Source of the DNA: Streptomyces sp. ATexAB-D23
Lineage (GTDB): Bacteria > Actinomycetota > Actinomycetes > Streptomycetales > Streptomycetaceae
Direction of reading: 5' to 3'
Length of the DNA stretch: 64,000 bases
Assembly: GCF_000373645.1 (NCBI RefSeq)
Contig: NZ_KB892001.1
Location: 314,441-378,440 of the forward strand
Part shown: positions 31,184 to 40,798 of the stretch, one piece after another
Layout of the letters: every line of letters starts with the position of its first letter
Numbering within the stretch: position 1 is the first letter of the stretch
The notes under the pieces: generated by a model
The model's input: the letters and a program-made list of their open reading frames with translations, nothing else
Databases searched by the model: none
Told to the model about the DNA's origin: nothing
Program-made: the position numbers and the translations under genes

Positions 31184-31192
31184 GCGGCCAGC

Positions 31193-31400
31193 CTAGTGCT
31201 GCGTCAGTCAGGGGTTGCCCGTAGAGGAGCGGCGTCAGGTGCTTCCCCAAGTTCTCGGCTTCGCTCGAACAGGGGATACCCCACCCCCCGGCGTGCCGGC
31301 CCCAGCCCCTCGTACTGGATGTACTTGGGCTTTCGGTCGGTGCGGCGAGCGTGCGTGCATGGCGTCGTGACGGGGCGAACCTTGGCTGACGCAGCACTAG
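31193..31400. repeat. MITE-like element B (208 bp, 15-bp perfect terminal inverted repeats)
   Basis: Ends CTAGTGCTGCGTCAG (31193-31207) and CTGACGCAGCACTAG (31386-31400) are perfect inverted repeats, and similarity extends inward for about another 12 bp. The inner core includes GTACTGGATGTACTTGGGC (31312-31330). Its reverse complement matches the cores of elements C and D. The element fills the space between the adenosyltransferase start (31183) and the permease stop (31401). It also holds a CTTCCCCAAG...CAGGGGAT motif (about 31242-31282) found again before scy. Confidence 0.9.
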
Positions 31401-32150
31401 TCAGGCCCCGGCCTTCTTGAAGACACGTGTGCCCAGGGTCACGGCGAGTGCCGCGAAGCTGAGCGCGACCAGGACCCCGTACAGCATGTGCGCGGTGGCG
31501 TACGAGCCCACGTACGCGTCCCGGACCGCGTCCACCAGATAGCGGAACGGGGTGAAGTGCGAGAGCACGTCCAGCCAGCGGGGGCCGAGCGTCATCGGGA
31601 GCATCAGGCCGGACAGCAGCATGGCCGGCATGGTGAGCGAGTTGATGACCGGGCCGAACTCCTGCGGGGTGGAGACCCGCATCGCCAGGGCGTACGAGAG
31701 CGAGGCCAGCGAGACCGTCAGCAGACCGACGAACGCGAAGCCGACGAGCACCCCGCCCAGCGGCGCCCGCAGCCCCATCAGCACGGCGACGAGCACCAGC
31801 AGCACCGCCTGGAACATGAACAGCAGCGCGTCGCGCAGCACCCGGCCCAGCAGCAGCGCCGCCCGGCTGACCGGGGTGACCCGCATCCGCTCCAGCACTC
31901 CGGTCGACTTGTCGATGATGAGGGCGAATCCGGTGAACGAGGCGCCGAACAGGCCGAGCTGGAGCAGCAGTCCGGGCACCAGGACCTGCCAGGAGTCGCC
32001 GTCCGGGCCGAGCGGCAGTTCGGTGAGGAGCGGGCCGAAGAAGAGCAGGTAGAGCAGGGGCATGAGGATGCCGAAGAGGATCTGGAATCTGGAGCGCAGG
32101 GTCTGGCGGGCGTAGCGCCCGAAGATCAGCGCGGTGTCGTGCAGCAGCAT
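31401..32150 (-). CDS. ABC-2 type drug exporter permease (DrrB-like)
   Basis: 249 residues with six membrane helices. The LLFFGPLL region, GFALIIDKSTGVLERMRVTPVSR and the C-terminal SHFTPFRYLVDAVRDAYVG are signatures of ABC-2 permeases of the daunorubicin-resistance type. ATG 32150 is chosen as the start; the longer frame upstream passes into element C. Its ATPase partner is at 32368-33147, and element C lies between the two genes. Its TGA directly abuts element B. Confidence 0.93.
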   Translation of the reverse strand: MLLHDTALIFGRYARQTLRSRFQILFGILMPLLYLLFFGPLLTELPLGPDGDSWQVLVPGLLLQLGLFGASFTGFALIIDKSTGVLERMRVTPVSRAALLLGRVLRDALLFMFQAVLLVLVAVLMGLRAPLGGVLVGFAFVGLLTVSLASLSYALAMRVSTPQEFGPVINSLTMPAMLLSGLMLPMTLGPRWLDVLSHFTPFRYLVDAVRDAYVGSYATAHMLYGVLVALSFAALAVTLGTRVFKKAGA

Positions 32151-32203
32151 GGGTATCGGTTCCTGATCGGTGTCCGGCCGGTCTCCTAGTGCCTGAGGCG
32201 GCG

Positions 32204-32367
32204 CTAAGGGCTGTCCCGCAATTCCTGGCGGGCGCACGACGTCAGCTACGGCACCTCGCCGCGTTGTCGAAACGCCCGAATACATCCAGTATGCGGGCGC
32301 CTCTCCGCCTTGCGATGCACCGCATCTGACGCCGCGCGCTGATCCGCCAGGAATTGCGGGACAGCCC

Positions 32368-32371
<4 letters not shown>
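32204..32371. repeat. MITE-like element C (168 bp, 28-bp perfect terminal inverted repeats)
   Basis: Ends 32204-32231 and 32344-32371 are perfect 28-bp inverted repeats (CTAAGGGCTGTCCCGCAATT... inward). The core has CGCCCGAATACATCCAGTAT (from 32273). It is inserted between the ATPase and permease of a single ABC operon. The TTA at 32368-32370 in its right end is the TAA stop codon of the ATPase gene read on the minus strand. Confidence 0.92.
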
Positions 32372-33147
<776 letters not shown>

Positions 33148-33163
33148 AGCGACCACAAAAACA

Positions 33164-33189
33164 GAGTCACTGAAAAATTGCAACGACTC
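33164..33189. promoter_or_regulatory. Candidate TetR operator in the ABC/TetR divergent promoter region
   Basis: An AT-rich patch rare in this GC-rich window. GAGTC (33164-33168) and GACTC (33185-33189) form an imperfect inverted repeat around ACTGAAAAATTGCAAC. It lies between the divergent ATPase (start 33147) and regulator (start 33229), where TetR proteins usually bind. The exact site is not certain. Confidence 0.45.
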
Positions 33190-33228
33190 CAAATATTCAT
33201 GGACCCCAGCGCGCTCTACGATGGGGGC

Positions 33229-33870
33229 ATGGCTGAGGGACTCAGGGAGCGCAAGAAGCGGCAGACCAGGCAGTACCTCTCGGACGTGGCCACCGGCCTG
33301 TTCCTGGAGCGGGGCTTCGACGCCGTCACGATCGCCGAGATCGCGCACGCCGCCGATGTCTCGGTCAACACGGTCTACAACTACTTCCCCACCAAGGAGG
33401 ACCTCTTCCTCGACCGCGGCGCCGGCATGGTCGAGCGCCTCTCCCGGTACGTCAGGGGGCGGGACGAGGGCGAGTCCGCGGCCGACGCCGTCCTGCGGGA
33501 ACTGCGCGTCCAGGTCGAGAGCGTCTCGCCCACCGTCGGACTGATGGAGGGGTACGCCCGCTTCATGCGGGTCATCGAGGGTGCCGACGGCCTCAAGGCC
33601 CGCCTGTGGCTCATTCAGCAGGAGGCCCAGCGGCACTTGGAGGCGACCCTCCAGGAGGTGTCCGGGGCCGCTCCCGGGGACCGGACGGCGGTCCTGGTGG
33701 CCGGTCAGCTCTCCTGGGTCCACAGCACGCTCATGGCCTACGTCGGCGGCGAGATGGTCGCCGGGCGCAAGCCCGCCGAGGTCTCCCGGGACGCCCTCGC
33801 CCTGCTCGACGACATCGAGGACCTGCTGGGCGAAAAGGTGCTCAACTACGCCCGCCGCACCGCCGAATGA
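33229..33870 (+). CDS. TetR-family transcriptional regulator
   Basis: 213 residues. The N-terminal helix-turn-helix lies at about residues 25-50 (TIAEIAHAADVSVNTVYNYFPTKEDLF). The rest is a helical ligand-binding domain. ATG 33229 is chosen; ATG 33199, ten codons upstream, is in frame and also possible. It is divergent from the drug-type ABC genes, so it probably represses them until a substrate is bound. The ligand is unknown. Confidence 0.92.
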   Translation: MAEGLRERKKRQTRQYLSDVATGLFLERGFDAVTIAEIAHAADVSVNTVYNYFPTKEDLFLDRGAGMVERLSRYVRGRDEGESAADAVLRELRVQVESVSPTVGLMEGYARFMRVIEGADGLKARLWLIQQEAQRHLEATLQEVSGAAPGDRTAVLVAGQLSWVHSTLMAYVGGEMVAGRKPAEVSRDALALLDDIEDLLGEKVLNYARRTAE

Positions 33871-34003
33871 CACCTCGCGGTGTGATGTCCGTCATTTGAG
33901 ACGTGACGCGCATCTCTTCGCGGCCCCAGGGCCCGCCACGGGTACTAACCTCCGCCGGGAGGACATGGACCATAACCATTGACCAAGACACAGGGGTGCC
34001 AAC

Positions 34004-34852
34004 GTGGCCAGGAAGCTCGCCGTCATCGGAGCCGGACTCATGGGGTCCGGCATCGCACAGGTCTCCGCGCAGGCGGGCTGGGACGTCGTCCTGCGCGACG
34101 TCACCGACGAGGCGCTGACCCGTGGCCGTGACGGCATCAAGGCCTCCTACGACAGGTTCGTCGGCAAGGGCAAGCTGGACGCGGCCGACGCCGAGGCCGC
34201 GCTCGGCCGGATCACCACCACCACCGACCTGGACGCCGTCGCCGACGCGGACATCGTCGTGGAGGCCGTCTTCGAGAAGCTGGAGGTGAAGCACGAGATC
34301 TTCCGGGCCCTCGACAAGATCGTCCGGGACGACACCGTGCTCGCCTCCAACACCTCCGCCATCCCGATCACCAAGATCGCGGCCGTGACGGAGCGCCCGG
34401 AGCGCGTCGTCGGCGTCCACTTCTTCTCGCCGGTCCCGATGATGCAGCTCTGCGAACTCGTGCGCGGCTACAAGACCAGCGACGAAACCCTCGCCACCGC
34501 ACGGGAGTTCGCCGAGTCCGTGGGCAAGACCTGCATCGTCGTCAACCGCGACGTGGCCGGCTTCGTCACCACCCGGCTGATCTCGGCGCTCGTGGTCGAG
34601 GCCGCCAAGCTCTACGAGTCGGGCGTCGCCACGGCCGAGGACATCGACATCGCGTGCAAGCTCGGTTTCGGCCACGCCATGGGCCCGCTGGCCACCGCCG
34701 ACCTGACCGGCGTCGACATCCTGCTGCACGCCACCGGCAACATCTACACCGAGTCGCAGGACGAGAAGTTCGCCGCCCCGGAGCTGATGCGCCGGATGGT
34801 CGATGCAGGTGACATCGGGCGCAAGAGCGGGCAGGGCTTCTACACCTACTGA
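34004..34852 (+). CDS. 3-hydroxybutyryl-CoA dehydrogenase
   Basis: 282 residues, the single-function bacterial length. It interconverts acetoacetyl-CoA and 3-hydroxybutyryl-CoA with NAD(P). The Rossmann start VIGAGLMGSGIAQVSAQAG, ASNTSAIPITKIA, and the catalytic His in GVHFFSPVPMMQLCELV mark the 3-hydroxyacyl-CoA dehydrogenase family. NRDVAGFVTTR begins the dimerisation domain. GTG 34004 starts with VARKLAVIGAG. It stands alone. With the acetyl-CoA acetyltransferase at 51.2 kb it would feed C4-CoA (ethylmalonyl-CoA or butyryl-CoA) metabolism. Confidence 0.95.
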   Translation: MARKLAVIGAGLMGSGIAQVSAQAGWDVVLRDVTDEALTRGRDGIKASYDRFVGKGKLDAADAEAALGRITTTTDLDAVADADIVVEAVFEKLEVKHEIFRALDKIVRDDTVLASNTSAIPITKIAAVTERPERVVGVHFFSPVPMMQLCELVRGYKTSDETLATAREFAESVGKTCIVVNRDVAGFVTTRLISALVVEAAKLYESGVATAEDIDIACKLGFGHAMGPLATADLTGVDILLHATGNIYTESQDEKFAAPELMRRMVDAGDIGRKSGQGFYTY

Positions 34853-35089
34853 TCATTTTCGGTCCGGTCCGTCTGATCCGCTGTCAATCAGGCCGGGTGC
34901 CCGTCGGGGGACGCCGGCCGCCGCCGGCTCAGCCACCGGAGTCCGCGACCCGTCCGTATCACTCCTCGGAGTGAATTCGGTATCGGTTCGCTTACAGACG
35001 GCAACTACCCTGACGCTGCCGCAGTCAGTTGGGGCAGAGACAGTTTCGGACAGACGGACCGGATCACGGAGCATCCCAGGGGAGCGCAT
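34853..35089 (+). promoter_or_regulatory. Upstream region of the STAS gene
   Basis: 237 bases with no gene. A 12-bp inverted repeat CCGGTCCGTCTG (34864-34875) / CAGACGGACCGG (35051-35062) brackets most of it, 175 bp apart. It may be chance or the remnant of a foldback element. AGGGGAGCG before 35090 is the ribosome-binding site. I see no convincing promoter. Confidence 0.35.
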
Positions 35090-35413
35090 ATGCACATCAG
35101 GGGCGACCACGCCGAGCTGGTCGTCGGGGGCCGCCTCGACGTCCGAAGCGCGGCGGACGCCCGTACGGTCCTGCACTCGGCCCTCGACGACGGCGTCGGA
35201 GATCTGGTGCTCGACCTGACCGAGCTGGATTCGTGGGACGCCACCGGACTCGGCGTCATCATGGGCGCACACCGCAGGGCCGGACGCGCCGGACGGCGCC
35301 TCGTGCTGCGCGGCGTACCCCCGCAGATGCAACGCCTCCTGGTGGCCACAAGGCTGCACCGCATCCTCGCCATCGAGGGCGGGATCGCCGCGGAGTCGCT
35401 GCCGCGCGTCTGA
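35090..35413 (+). CDS. STAS-domain protein, anti-sigma factor antagonist-like, atypical phosphosite
   Basis: 107 residues forming one STAS domain (LVVGGRLDVRSAAD start, LVLDLTELDSWDATGLGVI core). Anti-anti-sigma proteins such as SpoIIAA and BldG have D-S-S/T-G here, and the first Ser is phosphorylated by the partner kinase. This protein reads D50-A51-T52-G53, so the usual Ser is Ala; Thr remains at the next position. It may be regulated differently or not by phosphorylation. No anti-sigma kinase gene is adjacent. ATG 35090 has a good ribosome-binding site. Confidence 0.85.
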   Translation: MHIRGDHAELVVGGRLDVRSAADARTVLHSALDDGVGDLVLDLTELDSWDATGLGVIMGAHRRAGRAGRRLVLRGVPPQMQRLLVATRLHRILAIEGGIAAESLPRV

Positions 35414-35664
35414 GCGCCCCCGCCGGGGACGCCCCGTGGCCCCGGACGGACCCTCGGTGACCGTACGGCCCGAAGGCGCATAATCCTCACGAGACCGTGA
35501 TCTGTGGGGCGGCGAGCCACCCCGGGGGTTCGTAGATACTGTGCGAAGGTTTAGGGTTCGGCCGTCTGCCGATTGACGGACCCACCCGGCGGACACCGGA
35601 CCGTGAGCGGATGTGCGAGGCCGGGAGGGACAACCGCGCTCGACGCGTCTTGGGGGCTTTGGCG

Positions 35665-38148
35665 ATGGACCCGATACACCGGGGGCCGGATGAGTTCGGC
35701 CACGACAGCAACGGCTTCGCCGACGAGGCCGGCCGGCGCCGGCCCTCACGCGATCCGCTGACCCCGGATTTCGGTCAGCAAACACCGCAACAGGTCCGCG
35801 TCGTCACGCTCGTCGCGGGCGACCTGCTGCTCACCGTCAACCCCGTCGACGGCAGCGAGGTCGAGCTGTGCCCGCCCGGCGAGCAGCCCGCCCCGCCCGT
35901 CCGCCGCACCCCCGCCGAGCGCGCCGACCGTGCCCGCGCCGCCGCACCCCCCGTGCCGCCTGGCCCGCCCCTCCCGCAGCTGCCCCTGCTCCGGCGCGAG
36001 GAGGAACGCGAACGGCTCGGCCGCCTGCTCGTCCGCGGCCGCTCGGTCCGGCTCACCGGCCCGGCGGGCTCCGGCCGCACCGCCCTGCTCGACGCCGTCG
36101 CCGCCGACTGCGCCGAACTCGCGCCCGACGGGGTCGTCCGCCTCAGCGGCCACAGGCGCACCGTCACCGACCTGCTGCACGCACTCTTCGACGCCGTCCA
36201 CGACGCACCCCTGCACCGCCCCGACCGCCCCCTGCTCATGGAGAAGCTGCGCTCCACCGGAGCCGTCGTCGTCCTGGACGACCTGGAGTTCGGCGGCGCG
36301 GCCCTGGACGAACTCCTCGACGCGACCCCCGAGTGCGCCTACCTGCTCGCCGCCACGCCCGACGTGCCCGCCCCCGACGCGGACTCCCACCTCGAAGAGG
36401 TCTTCCTCACCGGACTCGACCGCGCCACCTCCATCGACCTGCTGCAACGGGTCGTCGAGCGGCCGCTCACCGAGGAGGAGGCCAACTGGGCCGGAGACCT
36501 CTGGTTCGAGTCCGAGGGCCTGCCCCTGCGCTTCGTCCAGGCCGGCGCCCTGCTGCGCCAGCGCGACCAGCTGCGCACCGACCCCACCGCGTACGACGAG
36601 TACGGCTACCTGGAGAACCGGCCCGCCGAGGCGCCCCCGGCCCCCGAGGACGGCGCGGAGGACACCGGGACTCCGCTGCCCAGTCTCGGCGAGGGCGCCG
36701 CGCCCGCCGCCCTGCTCGCCTCGCGGCTGAGCGCCGCGGCCCGCGACACGCTGCGCTTCGCGGTGGCGCTCGGCGGCGAGGTGCCGCACCAGGCCCATCT
36801 GCCGGCGCTCGTCGGGGACACCCACGCCGACGCCGCACTCGGAGAGCTGGCCGGCTGCGGCCTGCTCTCCCCGGCCGGCTCCCGCTACCGGCTGGCCGCC
36901 GGGGTGCTCGCCCAGCTGGTGGCCGCCGGATACGGCGACGACGCGGCCGACCGGGCGCGCTCGGCCGCCCAGCACTACGCCTGGTGGACCGGCCACCCCT
37001 CGGTCACCCCCGTCCGGGCCGCCGCCGAGGCCGACGCGATCATCGCGGCGCTGACCCAGCTGGTGCCGGGGGAGGAGGCGGGGCAGACGAGCGCCGCCGT
37101 GCTCCTGGCCCGCAGCGCCGCCCCCGCCTTCGCGGCCGGGCTGCACTGGGGCGCCTGGGAGCGGGTCCTGCGGATCGGCCAGGAGGCGGGCCGGATCGCC
37201 GGGGAGGTCGCGGAAGAGGCCTACTTCCACCACGAGTTGGGCGTCCTCGCGCTCTGCACCGGCAACCCCGACCGGGCCAGGGCCGAGCTGGAGACCTCCG
37301 TCAGCATGCGCGGGGCGCTGGCGGACAAGAGCGGAGCGGTGGCCGGCCGGCGGGCGCTCGCCCTGGTCGAGGACCGTTCCGGGGGTACGGCCGTGAGCGG
37401 CCTGCCCATGGGCGACGAGACTCCGGCCGGTCCGTTCGAGGTGTCCCCACCGCTGGGCGTGCCCGCCGTCATACCGGTCTCGATGCAGCGCGCGTTCGAC
37501 GACACGGCGGTGGTGCCCCGCCAGGAGGCGCCCCCGGCCGGCAGGAGCGCCGGGCGGATCGGACCGGCGGCGTTCCTGGGCGGGGCCCGGCGCAATCTGG
37601 TCGCGGCGGGCGCGGGCGTCCTGCTGGCCGGGGTCCTCGGCACGGTGGTGACGCTCGGGCTGACGTCGAGCAGCGACCCGCAGGGCGACCCCGGGGCCTC
37701 GACCGAGCAGCAGGTCCCCGACGACGACGGCATCTACGACGGCGACACGACGGTCGGCGAGCCCGCGGACGATACGCCCCCGACGGGGAAGGCGACGGCG
37801 TCGGGCTCCGCCTCGCCGTCGACGACCCCCGGGCCGTCGGACAGCGGGTCGGCTCCGGCGGGCGCGGGGGAGACGTCGGCGTCGTCCTCGGCCGGTGCGG
37901 AGGAGACGGGGGCGTCGTCCGGGGCGCCTTCGTCGCCCTCGGTGCCGTCGTCCACCGGGCCGACCGGGTCGACCAGGCCGACGCCCACGAAGTCGGCCAC
38001 GGCGCCGAGCAGTCCGGCGCCCTCGGAGACGGAGCCGGAGTCCCCGAGCCCGACGGAGCCGGACCCGGAGGAGTCGACGCCGCCGGGCTCGTCCGACTCG
38101 GCGAGCGGGCCCTCCGGCGAGGTGAGCGAGAGCCCGTCGGTGCTCTAG
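35665..38148 (+). CDS. STAND/AAA-like ATPase with a membrane segment and Ser/Thr/Pro-rich C-terminal tail
   Basis: 827 residues. After a ~110-residue variable start, an NTPase domain has a Walker-A-like GPAGSGRT at 132-139 (Arg in place of the usual Lys) and a Walker-B-like VVVLDDLEFGG near residue 205. A helical region without clear repeats follows. One hydrophobic segment lies at about 643-665 (NLVAAGAGVLLAGVLGTVV), and the last 150 residues are low-complexity Ser/Thr/Pro/Glu, probably outside the cell. The arrangement suggests a cytoplasmic NTPase sensor tied to the envelope. No partner gene is visible. ATG 35665 is chosen for the TTGGGGGC upstream; earlier starts are weak. Function unknown. 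Confidence 0.8.
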   Translation: MDPIHRGPDEFGHDSNGFADEAGRRRPSRDPLTPDFGQQTPQQVRVVTLVAGDLLLTVNPVDGSEVELCPPGEQPAPPVRRTPAERADRARAAAPPVPPGPPLPQLPLLRREEERERLGRLLVRGRSVRLTGPAGSGRTALLDAVAADCAELAPDGVVRLSGHRRTVTDLLHALFDAVHDAPLHRPDRPLLMEKLRSTGAVVVLDDLEFGGAALDELLDATPECAYLLAATPDVPAPDADSHLEEVFLTGLDRATSIDLLQRVVERPLTEEEANWAGDLWFESEGLPLRFVQAGALLRQRDQLRTDPTAYDEYGYLENRPAEAPPAPEDGAEDTGTPLPSLGEGAAPAALLASRLSAAARDTLRFAVALGGEVPHQAHLPALVGDTHADAALGELAGCGLLSPAGSRYRLAAGVLAQLVAAGYGDDAADRARSAAQHYAWWTGHPSVTPVRAAAEADAIIAALTQLVPGEEAGQTSAAVLLARSAAPAFAAGLHWGAWERVLRIGQEAGRIAGEVAEEAYFHHELGVLALCTGNPDRARAELETSVSMRGALADKSGAVAGRRALALVEDRSGGTAVSGLPMGDETPAGPFEVSPPLGVPAVIPVSMQRAFDDTAVVPRQEAPPAGRSAGRIGPAAFLGGARRNLVAAGAGVLLAGVLGTVVTLGLTSSSDPQGDPGASTEQQVPDDDGIYDGDTTVGEPADDTPPTGKATASGSASPSTTPGPSDSGSAPAGAGETSASSSAGAEETGASSGAPSSPSVPSSTGPTGSTRPTPTKSATAPSSPAPSETEPESPSPTEPDPEESTPPGSSDSASGPSGEVSESPSVL

Positions 38149-38175
38149 GGGGTGCGGGCGCGGCTCGGTCGACGC

Positions 38176-38252
38176 GTTGCCCTCAATCGCCGGGCGGGTC
38201 CTGAAGGTGCGGGCTCGTCCTGGCTGACGTGTTGCCCTCAATCGCCGGGCGG
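38176..38252 (+). repeat. Short direct repeat after the STAND ATPase gene
   Basis: The 23-bp GTTGCCCTCAATCGCCGGGC(GGG) occurs at 38176-38198 and again at 38230-38252, with a third partial CGCCGGGCGGG copy near 38284. It lies in the 177-bp convergent gap before nucS. Confidence 0.8.
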
Positions 38253-38286
38253 GCTTGATGGTGCCGGGCGGGGCCGGTGGTGTCGC

Positions 38287-38317
38287 CGGGCGGGCCCTGG
38301 GAGTGTGGGCCCGCCCG
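38287..38317. terminator. Terminator between the STAND ATPase gene and nucS
   Basis: Perfect 11-bp inverted repeat CGGGCGGGCCC (38287-38297) / GGGCCCGCCCG (38307-38317) with a 9-nt loop, between two convergent genes. It begins 9 bp beyond the nucS stop on the minus strand and can serve both. Confidence 0.75.
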
Positions 38318-38325
38318 AAAAGGGC

Positions 38326-38997
38326 TCAGAACAGCCGCAGCTTGTCGTCCTCGATGCCTCGCATCGCGTCGTAGTCGAGGACGACGCAGCCGATGCCGCG
38401 GTCCGTGGCCAGGACGCGGGCCTGGGGCTTGATCTCCTGGGCGGCGAAGATGCCCTTCACCGGCGCCAGGTGCGGGTCGCGGTTCAGCAGCTCCAGGTAG
38501 CGGGTCAGCTGCTCCACACCGTCTATGTCACCGCGCCGCTTCAGTTCGACGGCCACCGTCTGCCCGTCGGCGTCGCGGCACAGGATGTCGACCGGGCCGA
38601 TCGCCGTGAAGTACTCGCGGCGGATCAGGGTGTAACCCTCGCCGAGGGTCTCGATCCGGTCGGCGAGCAGTTCCTGGAGGTGCGCTTCCACGCCGTCCTT
38701 GATCAGCCCGGGATCGACGCCCAGCTCGTGGGACGAGTCATGGAGGATTTCCTCCATGGTGATGATCAGTTTTTCGCCCGCCTTGTTCACCACGGTCCAG
38801 ACGCCCTCGGTGTCACCGCTGCCCTCCTTCAGGGTGCAGGGCGGCGACATCCAGTTGAGCGGTTTGTACGCCCTGTCGTCGGCGTGAATCGACACGCTCC
38901 CGTCGGCCTTCACCAGGATCAGGCGGGGAGCGGAGGGCAGGTGGGCCGTGAGCCGGCCCGCGTAGTCCACGGAGCAGCGGGCGATGACAAGACGCAT
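38326..38997 (-). CDS. nucS: Mismatch-specific endonuclease NucS (EndoMS)
   Basis: 223 residues. It replaces MutS/MutL in actinobacteria by cutting double-stranded DNA at mismatches. The N-terminal dimerisation/DNA-binding domain ([16 protein letters not shown]) precedes a RecB-like nuclease domain with catalytic acidic residues in GPVDILCRD and VAVELKRRG. The C-terminus DDKLRLF matches the short motif by which NucS binds the replication sliding clamp. ATG 38997 is chosen. It is divergent from the small conserved gene at 39261. Confidence 0.96.
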   Translation of the reverse strand: MRLVIARCSVDYAGRLTAHLPSAPRLILVKADGSVSIHADDRAYKPLNWMSPPCTLKEGSGDTEGVWTVVNKAGEKLIITMEEILHDSSHELGVDPGLIKDGVEAHLQELLADRIETLGEGYTLIRREYFTAIGPVDILCRDADGQTVAVELKRRGDIDGVEQLTRYLELLNRDPHLAPVKGIFAAQEIKPQARVLATDRGIGCVVLDYDAMRGIEDDKLRLF

Positions 38998-39260
38998 GGT
39001 CCGCAACGCTACTCGACGTCGGGGCCTCGACGCGATTCACCCATCCGCCACTCCCGCCCCTTTCGGACCTGACGCTTTCTGTCTTGCCCCTCTTTGAACC
39101 CCTTCGTTATTGGCCGGTTGTGTTCCCAATCTCCTGGTGCGGCCCGGACTGCACCCTTACCGTGGATGCAGGAGGTCGTCGCGTGTGTACGCTGCGTCGC
39201 CGTCCTCCTTCCCTGCCCGTAAGGCTCCGGCACTCCGCCGGGGTCGCGAGAGGAGAACCC

Positions 39261-39653
39261 ATGTCGCTCGACGTCTCACCGGCGCTGTTGGAACAGGCCG
39301 AGCGAGGCGAGGTCGACGAAGCCGACTTCGTCGACTGCGTCCGGACCTCCCTGCCCTTCGCATGGGAGATGATCAGCTCGTTGGTGGCTCAGCTGAAGGT
39401 CGACGGCGGGGAGTTCGCCGACAACCAGACGCCGCCGCCCAACGAGCAGGCACGTGGTCAGCTGCTGCGTGCGCTCGCGAGTGATGCGATACGCGGCGCG
39501 CTGCAGCGGCACTTCGGGGTGCGTCTCGCATTCCAGAACTGCCACCGCGTCGCGGTGTTCCCGCTGGACGCCTCGGTCGACGACCGACTGGCCAAGTTCA
39601 CTTCGGTGAGGGGCCAGTTGCTCAACCAGTCGCCCGAACTACGGGACTGCTGA
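39261..39653 (+). CDS. Small conserved actinobacterial protein (SCO5389 family)
   Basis: 130 residues, soluble, with no known domain. From memory it is almost invariant among Streptomyces, next to nucS. It begins SLDVSPALLEQAERGEVDEADFV and ends LLNQSPELRDC. ATG 39261 is preceded by GAGGAGAACCC. The 263-bp gap to nucS should hold both divergent promoters. I see no clear -35/-10 pair there. Function unknown. Confidence 0.85.
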   Translation: MSLDVSPALLEQAERGEVDEADFVDCVRTSLPFAWEMISSLVAQLKVDGGEFADNQTPPPNEQARGQLLRALASDAIRGALQRHFGVRLAFQNCHRVAVFPLDASVDDRLAKFTSVRGQLLNQSPELRDC

Positions 39654-39663
39654 ATCCTTTCGG

Positions 39664-39708
39664 CTGTCGCCCCGGGCCGCGGGAGGTGCGACTGGTCCGG
39701 GGCGGCAG
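39664..39708. terminator. Terminator between two convergent genes
   Basis: 12-bp stem CTGTCGCCCCGG (39664-39675) / CCGGGGCGGCAG (39697-39708) with one G-T pair, between the small conserved gene and the oxidoreductase gene. Confidence 0.65.
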
Positions 39709-39754
39709 CCCCCGTACGTACACCGCCGTACACCCTCGGAGCGGTGCGCGGGGG

Positions 39755-40798
39755 TCATTCGAGGAGTGGCAGTACCTCGGTGCCCAGCCGCGCTACGTTC
39801 TCCTCCGTGGCGACCAGATCTCCGGAACCCTCCACCAGGAGCGCGAAGCGGGTGATGCCCGTGCGCGCGGCGGTGGTCGCGAGGCGGTCGGCCGCGAGCT
39901 GTGGCGTGCCCACCGGATGAAGGCGGCACAGCAGCTCCGCGTACTCCACCGGGTCCCGCATCACGCGGTGCCGGCCGTCGACCGTCACATGCGCGCCGAG
40001 CCCCTGGCGCAGCCAGCCCGGCATCGCCTTCACCAGCGTCTCGACGGCGTCCTCGGTGCGGTCGGCGATCTGGGCCACCCCCGCCGATACGTGCCCCGCC
40101 CCGTGCACCCGCTCCGGCGGGTGGCCGGCGGCCAGCGCGCGGGACCGCCACAGCGCGACCATCTCCGCCTTCTCCGCGTCCCCGCAGTGCATGCCGAGCA
40201 GCATCGGCAGGCCGTTCTCGGCGGCGAGCTCCACGCTGGAGCGCGAGGTGCAGGCGACGATCACCTCGGGGCCGCCGGAGCTCTCCGGGCCCCGGCCGTC
40301 GAGCGGTTCGTCGGCCCGGGGGACCACCGCCACCTCGCGGAAGCCGTACCGCTCGCCCCGGCCCGCGACGCGCGGCTCGCGCAGCCAGTCGAGCAGGAGC
40401 CCCAGGGACTCCGGGAAGCCCTTCTCGTACGCCTCCAGCCCGCCGCCGAACACCTCCAGGTCCACCCAGGGACCGCCCCGGCCCACCCCGAGGCTGAACC
40501 GGCCGCCGCTGGTGAGGTGGAGCAGCGCGGCCTGCTCGCCGAGCGCGACCGGGTGCTGGGTGGGCAGCACGCTCACCGCCGTACCGACGCGGATGCGGCG
40601 GGTGCGGCCGAGCAGCTGCGCGGCCAGCGTGACGGCGGACGGGCACACCCCGTACGGCACGAAATGATGTTCGGCCAGCCAGACCGCGTCCAGGCCGGAT
40701 TCCTCCGCGACCTCGGCGGACCGGATCGCCCGGTGCAGCGCTTCCCCCGGCCCCTGGCCCGGAAACTGGGCTGCCAGTACGAACGTTCCCACACGCAT
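39755..40798 (-). CDS. LLM-class (luciferase-like) flavin-dependent oxidoreductase
   Basis: 347 residues forming a bacterial luciferase-type TIM barrel. MRVGTFVLAAQFPGQGPGEAL opens the barrel, AVWLAEHHFVPYG is the conserved flavin/substrate region, and RIRVGTAVSVLPTQHPV and GRFSLGVGRGG are typical. Such enzymes use F420 or FMN, and the sequence alone does not settle which. ATG 40798 lies 9 nt after AGGAGG. It is monocistronic, and its substrate is unknown. Confidence 0.9.
   Translation of the reverse strand: MRVGTFVLAAQFPGQGPGEALHRAIRSAEVAEESGLDAVWLAEHHFVPYGVCPSAVTLAAQLLGRTRRIRVGTAVSVLPTQHPVALGEQAALLHLTSGGRFSLGVGRGGPWVDLEVFGGGLEAYEKGFPESLGLLLDWLREPRVAGRGERYGFREVAVVPRADEPLDGRGPESSGGPEVIVACTSRSSVELAAENGLPMLLGMHCGDAEKAEMVALWRSRALAAGHPPERVHGAGHVSAGVAQIADRTEDAVETLVKAMPGWLRQGLGAHVTVDGRHRVMRDPVEYAELLCRLHPVGTPQLAADRLATTAARTGITRFALLVEGSGDLVATEENVARLGTEVLPLLE

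Noticed and set aside
34864..35062. 12-bp inverted repeat 175 bp apart bracketing the STAS upstream region, considered as a fifth MITE-like element
   Set aside because: No TA-flanked ends, no shared core, and only 12 bp of complementarity. It may be chance, so it is only mentioned in the region entry.
38152..39072. 306-codon plus-strand frame opposite nucS
   Set aside because: Shadow of nucS, whose catalytic and clamp-binding motifs are clear on the minus strand; the frame has no recognisable product.
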